DNA of 64,000 nucleotides, from the NCBI GenBank assembly GCA_907165135.1, contig OU015568.1, positions 8,006,501 to 8,070,500 on the forward strand, in the 5' to 3' direction. The position numbers and the translations under genes are program-made. Positions 29,455 through 39,670 of this stretch are shown piece after piece. The notes under the pieces were generated by a model. It saw only the letters and a program-made list of their open reading frames with translations, was not told where the DNA came from and made no database searches. This stretch comes from Oikopleura dioica (Eukaryota > Chordata > Appendicularia > Copelata > Oikopleuridae). Position 1 is the stretch's first letter. Each line of letters opens with the position of its first letter.

Positions 29455-32400
29455 TTAACTTTTCCTGTTTCGCTGGATGCCAAATTGAGATGGATAAGAT
29501 GCATTACTGGACTGTTGATTGAAATTCTGTTCATTTCTTCTGTTTTGCCCGAAAGTACCAGGGTTTCCACTTGCTCCGAAAAATGATCCCCGATTTATCT
29601 GCTCCCCCTCTTGATTCCGACTAACGGGATTTGCGCTATTTTGATGTCGCTAAAATAAGAATAAAAATAGAAAACTGTGATTCAAAATAACTTGAAAGCT
29701 CGACATAAACGAGTTTCCTCCTGTTGACTGGTTTCCCAGAGAATTCGGCGCAGGTGTTAATCCATGCATTTGATTTGGGAAAGTAGACTTTCCAGGAGCA
29801 CTTTGATAACGTTGATTCTAAAAAAAGTTGATAAGAAGGTGATAAAAATGTGTTCATACTTGGTTGAAGTTTGACTGTGCATTCATTTGAGGACCAAACA
29901 TTCCTTGTTGGTGGTAATATTGCTGATGGGGAGCATTTTGTGGAGTTTGATGGTACGGGTTCTGATGGGGGAACGCTCTTTGTGCAGGCTGTTGTCGCCA
30001 AGGCATTTGAGCATGTCCTTGGGCCCAATGATTCAGACCGAGATTTTGAGGAGCATAATGTTGATTTTGACCGGGCATGGGAACTCCTGGATGGGACATT
30101 TCTTGATGAGGAAAGTTAGAACGAGGATGAAAGTTTTGCTCTTGAAGACTTTCGGCTCCTCGTTGATCATGCTGAGTTTTTCTAATACGAGATGAGCCCT
30201 GAGAGTTCGTTGATTTCGACGAATGAGCAGGTGATGACTTTCCAGTTTGCTGATGGAACGCTTGCTGGTGCTGCAGATGCTGGTTATAAGCTTGTTCTTG
30301 CGCTTTCATGGCTTCCATTTGTTCTAAAAAGTTGAAAGTTTTTGTCAATTAGGTGTCATACTTTCACGTTGATCTTCTTCAAAAGCTTGCGCTTCAGCAT
30401 ATTCAAGCCATCGTTTCTTGAGCATCATTTTCGGCGCCGCCTTGGAAATCGCTTCTTTCAACTGCGGAAACTCCTTCTGCAATTCATGCGCTTCCTTCAT
30501 CATTTCTTTTGACGAGAATGAACCCAACAGATTTCCAATGAACTCACCGCAATTCGGATAGTTTTTCACTTAAAATTTGTCGTTGCATGTTTTCGAGAAT
30601 CAAATTTTTACAAAAGTCGTCGATATTTGTCTTCAACCAGATCCAAACTTTTTCCTTCGAAACTTGCGATAGCTTTGAAAGACCCTCAATAACATTGGCT
30701 TCTGGATCGTTCATAAGTCCCTGAACCAAGGTAGTGCCGTTATCTTCAGATATTCGAACTTACCTCAATAGCGGGAAGGACAAACTCGTCCGGGACAAAA
30801 TCAAGCAAATGACTGTATCGGCCTGTCGTTTCCGGCCTTAGATCTTCAATAACTGTCCGAAGTTGAGTTTGTTCAATATCATTTGGATTGATCCACTTGA
30901 GTGCACTGCTTCGCTCGCCATTTTTCAGCAGATAGCCGCAGATAATTGCTTTCAGCGCTCGATCTTGTTGTATCTGTTTGGTTTTACATTATCATAAGAA
31001 CTAGAATAAAAAGCGAAGGATAAAAGTAAATAGAAAACCGTATCAGATGATTTGAGTTTTGGAACCACGTCGACCATCGTTTTGATAAGGCTGCATTTCA
31101 AGGAATCGTCAGAATCGTCTGATAGAAGGGGACATCGCTCGAGATCGTCCAAGAGTGACCTCCAGACAAATAGATTGGTTTCTGCCTTGAGTGTCTCGTA
31201 GACGACTCCGAGCATTCTAAAAATAGCTTGTATTTCGGAAACGATTTCAGTGGTTACTTTGGTGGGAGAAGACACTGCTCCGCAAAAATAAATGCCGAGT
31301 GGTAGAAAAATTGTCTGTCGAGTGGGCTCATCTCGCCGATTACTTTCAGTAAATTCGTCAATATTGCTGGATCATAATTGACGACAAAGTATCCAGTTGC
31401 ATTTTGATTGAAAAGTACCCAGCCAGTTTTTTCGTCGACCTCAGTTACTGTGATTCGAACGGATTCACTTTCTAGCGGCAAGGACATTTTTTCTTCTTTG
31501 TCGGAAGAAGTGAACTGGATCCATAGTGGCCAGATCTTTGGACTTGGCGTCGAGCTTCGTTGAGAAATTTCAATAGTCAGATTGCTATTCTGCCAGTTTA
31601 CAACTCTGACGGTGACGATTGGGTATCCTTCTTGCTCAAGCCAAGGGAGAATTGTTTCTTTTTCTTCGAATGCTTCGAGGACATCTTCTGTTTTGATCGT
31701 CTCTCCTGCTTTTGAGCTGATAAGTTCTCGAATTTTGTCACGGAAAACTTCAAAGCCGAGTTTTTGCTGCAAGTGAAGGAGAACAGTAGCGCCTTTTGAG
31801 TAGCTGAGAGGGTTGAATGCTTCATGTTCTTTCCCAGGAGCGATTTCTTTCAAAACAGAGCCGTTCCCAAAGTCCGCTTTGAATGCGGTTCTCGTGAATC
31901 TGGAGAAGAACCATTCGAAGATATTCCAATCAGGGAAGATTTCATCTATGGCGAGATGCTGGAATAGAGTGGCAAATGCTTCTTTGACCCACATGTCGCT
32001 CCACCATTCGATACTGACAGAATTCCCAAACCATTGGTGTGCAACTTCATGAGCGATTGTTAACGCAACATGAATCTTCTCGAGAAAAGTTGTTTCTCTG
32101 GTTAAAAGAAGGACATCAGACTTGAAAATAAGCAATCCTGGGTTTTCCATCGCCCCGGCAATCATCTTGGGAACTGCGAGCAAATCTAATTTCGGGAAGG
32201 GCATTTTGGAGGCGAAGTATTTTTCGAAAAACTCGATGCATCCAAGAGCGACTTCAAGAGCAAAGTTGTGATTTTTCTCCGGCTCCGCTTCATAAGGTTC
32301 AATTCGAAATTCCTCTAAAACTCAGAATAGGTATTATCGAAGTAACCTTTCCTGAGAAAATACGAACGGGACCCACTTCTGCTTGGCAAGCAAAGTTTCC

Positions 32401-33001
32401 AGAAGCAAATGCGAACTGATAAGTGGGAATCGCTTCCGTTCGCTCAAACACAACTAAGTCACCATCCAACTCTGACTTGTGGAGAGTATTTGAAAGTACT
32501 GTAGCTCCCTCATTGACTCGCAGTCGAAGAGTAAACGGAGTTCGGTGGACAGGCTCATCAAAGCACGGAAGGGCTTCTCTAGCGTGAGTGGGTTCGAAGT
32601 GAGTGAAGATTATGTTGGTAGAGGGGTCTTTATTAATTCCAAGAGTGTTTGTGGAGTACGGAGCACTGTAAATTATTCTGATTTCATGATCTCCTCGACT
32701 GATTACACCGTCACGTGATCTGATGGTCAACATATCGGAATTTTCATCCCAAGTGTAGTCCACATCGCTGCCATCAACGCTCACCTAAATGATTTGCCAC
32801 AAATGCCAATTTGCTGCTCTACTATTTGCCAAATTTCCTAACCTGTTGATACTTGAACCCCTTGGCGTGCACACGCAGCTGCTCATTTTCCGTCTTTACA
32901 TTGACCTTTATTTTGACATCTCCGGCAAAATGTTGACTCTCGCGCAGGTCCAAGGTCAGAAAATACTCTACAGGTGTGACGCTTTTGCTCAAAAAGTACA
33001 T
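29455..33001 (-). CDS. M1-family zinc aminopeptidase with Q/N-rich C-terminal extension
   Basis: Removes N-terminal residues from peptides. The start (MYFLSKSVTPVEYFLTLDL, ATG at 33001) gives the usual M1 beginning without a signal peptide or anchor, as in cytosolic puromycin-sensitive-type enzymes. Then come FEPTHAREALPCFDEP, the GAMENPG exopeptidase motif, and HEVAHQWFGN with the third ligand Glu in WVKEAFA (usually NEGFA). The ERAP1-type C-terminal helical domain follows over several exons (31275-30345). The frame then continues through a 38-nt intron (the EEDQRE exon into KQMEAMKAQEQ) into about 250 residues rich in Q, N, H, P and S, ending at TAA 29455-29457. Such a low-complexity tail is not normal for M1 enzymes. 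Confidence 0.85.
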
Positions 33002-33532
33002 ATTTGCGAGTAAAGGGGACTATGCCAAACGCTCCCCGGAACTGGACCATTTCCGTCGTTATATAACCTTATCAAAACTACCATTTCCTTATATAATTGC
33101 TATGAATAATTTCAGATACTTTTTTGATTTTAAGAATCAATCAACAGTCATTCGCTTTTGACATGGCTCAAGCAGGACGATAAGCGAGTCAAACTTTTTC
33201 TGTTTCGTTTCCAAATTGTTTCTCTCTGCCGGAAGCGATTCTCCCGATACTTTCTAGTTTATCAACGTCAAAGTAAACGAACTCCCCAACGATACTGTCA
33301 ATCACAGCTCCGGACAAATCGGCTACTACAGCAAAGCTTAAACGAGTTCTATCTAATGGCGGATATCGTGGAAACTTAGAGACACTAACATTTATTTTTC
33401 CATGATTTTGATCACGCTTAGATTGCTATTTTTATAACTCTCTCACGTATTCATCGTCAGTGATACCAACCGTTTTCCCTTCTCAATATAAATTCGCTTC
33501 AGCTTTGAAATAGAAGTTTAAAAATATCTTCA
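33002..33532. other. Divergent intergenic region
   Basis: A 530-bp spacer shared by the divergently transcribed aminopeptidase and kelch-like genes. No gene is seen. It probably contains both promoters. Confidence 0.4.
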
Positions 33533-35102
33533 ATGGAAAAAACAAGTTCTTCGATTAGAGATTCTTCAAAAGAACAAGAAAAATGTTCTGTTAAATCCGT
33601 TTATGATGAGAATGAAACAGAATTAGAGGCTACGCAAGAAACGAAGCTGATATCACCAACTTATCAGCCGTCAAGTTACCAGTATTCTGAGAGTTCGATT
33701 GGAGAGTTTAGGGACATTGATATTACTGACGTCGCGATGCTAAACATTCTCAAACCAATTCCCGAAGAAGAAGAAACGAAGGTGAAGATGAAAAAGAGTC
33801 GAGGCTACCAGTTTTTGTCAATTTTTCTTGGGATAAGTTTGCTTATATTGATAGGTGCATTTATATGGTTCACAAAGACACCTTACAATATCCGCTTGCA
33901 AAATACAATTAACGAGTTGCAAGACGAAACCCGGAGCATCTCACAAAAACTTTTTCATAAAGTGAAGATGAACAAAAAGCTAAGAGAAGGAACCTCATAT
34001 TGGAATTTGCCTCACGAAAATACGCTGATGATTCTCGCAGCGTCTGAAAATAATAAAATCAGCTATCTACTGAAGCAAAACTACTGGTCGAAAAATGTTA
34101 CTATTAATATGCCTTCTTCAAATCAAAAATCTCAGTACCTTCAAGACTCGATATCAGCTTCTATCCGCGGAAAAATTTACATTTTCGGAGGTTTTATTAC
34201 AGCTAAAGACAGTTATGCAGCATCTTTCCGGGTAAATTCACTGCGTTTTTGAATAATATTCGTAAAAATTAAAGATTGCAATGATCGATGACTGTCAAAT
34301 CAAAGAGATAGATCTGAGACTTGGGCTATCAATTAATTTTCAGTCCGCCGCAGTTACGATGGCTGATCAAGAATCAGGTTTGGAATTCTAATAAACCCTT
34401 CTAAAAAATTATTTCAAGCGTTGATTTGCTTTGAAAACCAAAGTTTCAAGAAATGCGAAGAGTTCAATGGCAGCGACGTTGTGTCAAGACCCTCAACAAC
34501 CTATTCTCACGACAGTGCTTGTATGGGAATTCACGAAAGGAATTCGGTAGTTGTTGGCTCTTTTGAGGAAGAAGGCGCCAATAAAGTAGAAAAATTCAAT
34601 GGAACAAGTTGGACAAAACTTCCCGATCACCCGAAGTAATTTAAAAGACAACGCATATTAATTTCTATACTAGGGCATTAAATGGTCATTCTTGCATCGG
34701 AGTTGAAGCTGGCATGCTTGTTCTTGGCGGCTTTGACAATGATGAAGACAGTTATAATGTGGAAGTCTTTTTGCTGAGGGATGCGATGTGGACTATTGTT
34801 GGGCAGCTGAATAAATTCGTTAGAATCGTCAGCCTTTTGTGAAATTTCATATTTTTTTTTAGCATTGGTTCTCCTCTCCACTCAAAATTGGCAAATTTAT
34901 ATATCTCGTTAGTGGCTATGAACAACCGTAAGGCATTCTTATTTATCAGCAACGTAAGTTTCTTAGCTTTCCTGTGGAAGAGCTTCAGTGGAATGGAACT
35001 GAAGTAACGAACGCTAAGGTTATTGGCAACAATTGTTGTCCCACCAACAGACCGATCATCTTTCAAGTTGATGAGTTTTACTGCTTCGACACTGCGAAAT
35101 AA
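33533..35102 (+). CDS. Single-pass membrane protein with kelch-like repeats
   Basis: Exons 33533-34231, 34344-34377, 34419-34635, 34674-34818, 34863-34927 and 34967-35102 close exactly to 431 aa. A roughly 95-residue acidic Ser/Thr-rich N-terminus precedes a membrane segment (FLSIFLGISLLILIGAFIWF, about residues 100-120) without a signal peptide, so type II topology is likely. A helical stalk (NTINELQDETRSISQKL) follows, then a beta-propeller-like region with GKIYIFGGF, NSVVVGSFEE, MLVLGGFDND and FIYLVSGYE, typical kelch hydrophobic-GG patterns, each with a following W or F. The C-terminus has a CC pair. I do not recognise a specific family; it may be lineage-specific. Confidence 0.7.
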
Positions 35103-35350
35103 GATCTGCGAATAAAGAAAACAAAAAGTTTCGAAGAATAATTTCAAGGAAACTTTTTCAAAGAATGGAAGAAGACCAGCAAAATTTATTTGAACTTAAA
35201 AACTAACATGTTGGGCGATAACACACAAAACTGGGGGAATGAGCGGTTTACGGTAATTTTGATGGTCCGATCCGCCAATAAGTTAAGGGTAGGTTAAACG
35301 ATTTTTCGATTTTCAGATTAGTCGTTTACAGAAAGAATGGGAATGGCTCC

Positions 35351-37469
35351 TTAGGCTTTGTAGTTAGCAGCGAATTCGACTCCCTTCTTAATTTCTCCGG
35401 CGAGCTGCTTGCAAGCGGCAGAGACGAGGTCCTGTTCGAACTGGTTGAGCTCGCCGAGTCCAAGGTTCTCCTTGACTCGACCGTCAGCACCGAGGAGGAG
35501 TGGGGTGGAGAAGTAGTCAACATCGACACCGGGGAGGTTCTCGGCCTTGATGTAAGCGCACTCGACGACTTCCTCGCCGTTCATGGCTCGGATGACGGAG
35601 TCAGCGAATCGGGCAGCGGCGTAGGCCATGGAGAGAGTGGCAGATCCACCACCAGCCTTGGCCTGAACGACTTCGGTACCGGCGTTCTGGATTCGCTCGG
35701 TGAGGGCGGAGATCTCATCAGCGTTGAGAGAGTCGATGCAGCCAGCGGGCTGGACCTGGGAAAGGACGGGGATGATGGTAACACCAGCGTGGCCACCGAT
35801 GACTGGGACGTGGACGTCGTTGGGGTCCTGGGATCCGAGGACGGAGACGAACTCGTTAGCCCGGACGATATCTGTAAGGTTTTATGAGCAAATGAATATT
35901 TTGACTGTTTTTACCGAGGGTGGTGACACCGTAGATTCGGGAAGCATCAACGCCGAGCTGCTTGTAGACCTCGGTGGCGATTGGGACGGTGGAGTTGACG
36001 GGGTTGCAGATGATACCGACAACAGCGTTAGGGGCGGCCTTGGCACAGGCAGCGGTGAGCTGAGCAACGATGGTGGCGTTGGTGTTGAAGCTAGATAAAA
36101 ATGAGAATCGGTAACAAGGATCATTGACTTACAGATCGTCTCGGGTCATGCCTGGCTTTCGTGGGACACCAGCGGGGATGAGGACAACATCGGCACCTCG
36201 GACGGCTTCCTCCATTGTGGCGGAGTCAGAACCAACGAATCCGGTAACTCGGGACTAAGAGAAGCGGTTAGAAGTAGTTTTCAAACAAATTCTTACTTTG
36301 GTATCGATGTGGGAAAGATCAGCGGCAACACCAGGGGTGACTGGGTTGACATCGAAGCAAGAGACGTTGGTGACGGAGTTGTTGCACTTGAGGAGGAGGG
36401 CGAGGGGCTGTCCGATTCCTCCGGCGGCGCCGAGAACAGCAACGTTCTTGTTGACCTGGGTGGTGGTGGAGAGGGCTCGGGCGGTGGCTCGGGACAAGGT
36501 CTCGGATTTGATGTGGCCCACTGTGCGCGAAAAGGGTTCTTCCAAAATGGCGCACAAAAAGATGTGCGTGGGTTTTTCGGAGCGCAAAGGAGCTGCGATC
36601 GAGGCTCGATCACACCGCGGATATTTGGGATAATCTCGCGCACATATTTTTGTGATCGAGTCACAGCGACCGAATTCTGATGAGTTTTGTTCATCAATTA
36701 AATAGTTTATTCTATTGAATTATAATCATGGACTTAATTACCTTAATTTGAATTAATCTTATCATAATAATAAGTAGAGAACATTAATTAAATTATTGAT
36801 ATTTTCAATTTATGAAAGAAATTTATCTTATGACTAAAATAGACGAATAAACTCCTGATTTAGGAGTCAGAATCCGAACTTTCGATTGATACCTCATTTT
36901 AAATAGGTTATTTACTTGGTTTCAATAAGTATCACGTGAGTTATGGCTGTTTGAAGACGAAAAATTATATATTTTCCGGCCAATCTGATTTTACTGACAC
37001 TTCCTGGCGCCAAGCGCCACTGACAGGGATTACCACGACCTATTTTTGGGGGTACGAGAGGTAAAAGGGCCTCACCGATAAAAAAAAAACTCGTGTTCCG
37101 GGTTCGTGTTAATCAATTAATCTTATGATTCGTAAGTTATGAATATTATAAATGAATTAAATTAACAACTTTCATAAAAGTAAGTTAAAAAAAGGCGCAT
37201 GATTCATTATTTCCTTGTTTTCAAAGTCATGAATGCCCATCCCTTACTTTTGAATCACGCGAATTTTGTGACTGAAAATTTTCGATCACATCAATCTGTG
37301 ATCGAGAGCTGTGACCGGCCACATCAGATTTGGCGATGTGCGCGAGTGAATCACAGCACTTTCTGTGATCCGCGAATCCCGCGCACATCTTTTTGTGATA
37401 CATTTCGGGGGACTCATTTTCTCGCACAGCGGGCCACACCAAATCCGAGACCTTGGCTCGGGAGAACAT
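35351..37469 (-). CDS. MDH2: Malate dehydrogenase, mitochondrial
   Basis: Interconverts malate and oxaloacetate with NAD in the TCA cycle. The start ATG (37469) lies directly after a TTTTAG acceptor. The presequence is Arg/Ser-rich (MFSRA, then [11 protein letters not shown]), followed by [22 protein letters not shown] (Rossmann loop), [33 protein letters not shown] (substrate Arg), [40 protein letters not shown] (catalytic His), [17 protein letters not shown], then the C-terminus FAANYKA. Other introns are about 45 nt. The first intron, by contrast, spans 951 nt and coincides with an inserted transposable element (36495-37455). Confidence 0.95.
36495..37455. mobile_element. TIR element forming intron 1 of MDH2 (introner-like)
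   Basis: 961 bp bounded by CAAGGTCTCGGATTT at each end in inverted orientation. Similarity of the arms continues for about 40 bp with few mismatches and then recurs after gaps (a shared CAAAAAGATGTGCG block). Both sides carry the 8-bp duplication GCTCGGGA (36487-36494 and 37456-37463). On the coding (minus) strand the left TIR supplies the donor CAAG|GTCTCG and the right TIR the acceptor CCGAG|ACCTTG, so 951 nt would be removed. The retained 10 nt of element plus the 8-nt duplication add 18 nt, keeping frame and duplicating a Ser-Arg-Ala stretch in the presequence. The 8-bp duplication suggests hAT-type mobilisation. There is no transposase. Confidence 0.8.
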
Positions 37470-37526
37470 TCTAAAAGAATTCAAATTAAGATTGGATCTG
37501 ACTCGTGGGAAAGCTAGTAGTTGTTA

Positions 37527-38002
37527 TGTAGTGGTTATTACTATGCTGCGAATATGACTTTTGCAGCAAGTTCAAATCGAGCGCGCTCAATGGTCATAAA
37601 ACCATTAGCGCGCGCATTTCAAAACCGCTCACCTCCAGCGCTGGCCCAGCATGGCCCATAAAACGATTACCGCCCTAGCCCACTACAAAATTTTACGACT
37701 ACCTCCCTTTGTGGCTACTACCTACCGCTACCTCATTGGCTACCACCGACACGGTTGGTACCCATTGTTCTGAATACGGCTACCACCTACTGTCTATAAA
37801 TAGCGCCTCATCCTTTTCTGTACACTCATACACTCATTCACCATTCACGCAAATCCACGAAAGCCCAAAAAGGGTAAAATACTGTTCTGCTCCTACTGAC
37901 TGCTCTGTCAGTACAATAAACGCTCCGTAGTTGTTTCAACTACCCCCACAACAAAACGCGTTAGTCTCCAACATTTGTTATTGCATATATAAAAGCACTA
38001 CA
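37527..38002 (+). repeat. 5' LTR
   Basis: 476 bp, with terminal TGTAGTG/CACTACA inverted repeats. Internal CTATAAATAGC (TATA box, about 37794) and CAATAAAC (poly(A) signal, about 37913) fit a U3-R-U5 layout. Confidence 0.95.
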
Positions 38003-38007
38003 AATTT

Positions 38008-38025
38008 TGGTGACTGAAAAACGGC
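38008..38025 (+). other. Putative primer binding site
   Basis: Five bases after the 5' LTR the sequence TGGTGACTGAAAAACGGC begins with the TGG expected of a tRNA-primed minus-strand start. I could not match it to a particular tRNA. Confidence 0.4.
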
Positions 38026-38333
38026 GAGGAACTTTAAGACTAGAGTCCATCGCTTAAAGTTCGAAGACCCCCGAAGCCTACTTTACCGACAACGATACGA
38101 AAAGAGCTGCTGCCTACGATCTCCGAAAAAAGAAACCTTCAACAAAGGTTAGTACCCGGTTCAAAGGTCCCTAGATATTTTCAATAGTCCAGAGCGAGTC
38201 CCACTGAGCGGAGTGACTTCCATAAGAAGCGCCACCGACAGGAAAGCTTTTAGGACTTATAGGATCGGACCTTTAAGAAAAAGGCACCAAACCAAGAGCT
38301 CTTACCAAATTTCTACTCATTCTATTTGAAATC

Positions 38334-39670
38334 ATGTCTGAACTCTATTTCAAGCACGTACAAGACCTTAACAAAGGGGAACTACTAGTTATTTACGATA
38401 ACCTCGAGGGAAAAACTTACCCACCAAAATCCCCATAAGCGATAAAGAATCAATTTGCCACAATATTCTAGCTTTGGATAAAGATTTCTTTGTCAAAAAT
38501 AGGAAATATGTCTTTGAGAAAAGTGCTGATGGCCAATTCGTAAGATATTTTCCTCAGTACCAAGAGGACTGCCAAAACCAAAAATTCGCGCAAGCTCGTC
38601 ATAAAAATGACACAGAAAAGATTTTGGCGTCCCGAAATGTAGAAAATCTAGATGCTTTGATCACATCGCTCAAAATAGAAACTGAATCTGTTTCAGGCTC
38701 AGAGCTTTCAAATGATTCGTCAGCTGATTCAGCTGATGAAACGGTCATTCAAGACGGCCAGGAAGCTCCGAAGCCACGAAAACAAAAGGTGAAAACTGAA
38801 AAGCCGGAATCAAAAGATGTGCCGCGTTTCAAGAAAGAATCGAAATCGACACACATTCCAAAGCAACAGTTTGAACCAAAAATTTCGCGTTCTTCAAATC
38901 TAAAAGTAAAACCCCCACGTTATGACGCATCGATCCCGATCCCAGCTTGGCTTAAAATCTTGAAATCTATGCACGATGTTCAAATCTTTCTAGCAGCGAA
39001 ATTATAACCGTTGCACTAACATCGTTGCTCAATGAGTCCGAAGGATCTCATATAATCCAATCTCTGGAGTCGGAAGACATGCAAGACTGGGGCAGATTTA
39101 AAGATCGATTAACAAGTATGCTTGGGAAGGATAAAGAGTTCTTTAAACAGCAATTTAAAGATTACCAAAGAGGTAGTGACAGTTTCGGACTAGCCCTCTC
39201 AAAGATCACATCATACTATAAACAGGGCTACGACCTCACTCACCTCAATGAAAATGATCGTTCTATAATTATAGAAAGATTTTGCGAAAGCCAGTATCAG
39301 AAAATGAAAGAACTTTTGATGCGAGAAAAGTCACAGCTCACTCTTGAGAACATAGCGAAGCGAGCAGCGGAAATTGAGGCCTCCATTCCAAAAGGAGATC
39401 AACTTCAGTATCCAAGCTGAAGATGATGAAAAAGCTCGTTTCCGCGAACTCGTTAACAAGCTCTACCAAAAACTTGACTCTTCCCAAAGCACACACTCCA
39501 AATCGGGCAGCAAACGATCAAAAAGGTCGAAAATCGACATTGAAAAACTGAAAGGGCACTGTTTTTCGTACACAAAGTACAACAGATGCAAATTTGCAGA
39601 AAACTGCAAATACATCCATTCTGACAAAGTTCCAGCAGACGTTTTGGACTATGTGAAAAAACAGGAGTGA
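38334..39670 (+). CDS. Gag of gypsy element, CCCH finger, with frame breaks
   Basis: Structural capsid/nucleocapsid polyprotein of the retrotransposon. The ATG at 38334 (MSELYFKHVQDL) opens a frame that stops at about 38438, while the coding pattern continues in another frame from about 38411. Further one-base breaks lie near 38980 and 39400. Blocks seen: a Ser/Asp/Lys-rich linker (38690-38900), a capsid-like helical region (39050-39400), then CFSYTKYNRCKFAENCKYIH, a CCCH zinc finger (C-x8-C-x5-C-x3-H) in place of the usual CCHC knuckle. The frame ends at TGA 39668-39670, followed by CTAG and then, in the same frame, the pol sequence. I describe the breaks only; whether they are real or assembly errors is open. 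Confidence 0.75.

Noticed and set aside
37709-37930. 73-codon open frame repeated identically at 45537-45758
   Set aside because: It lies inside both LTRs and only reflects their identity; no start context or domain.
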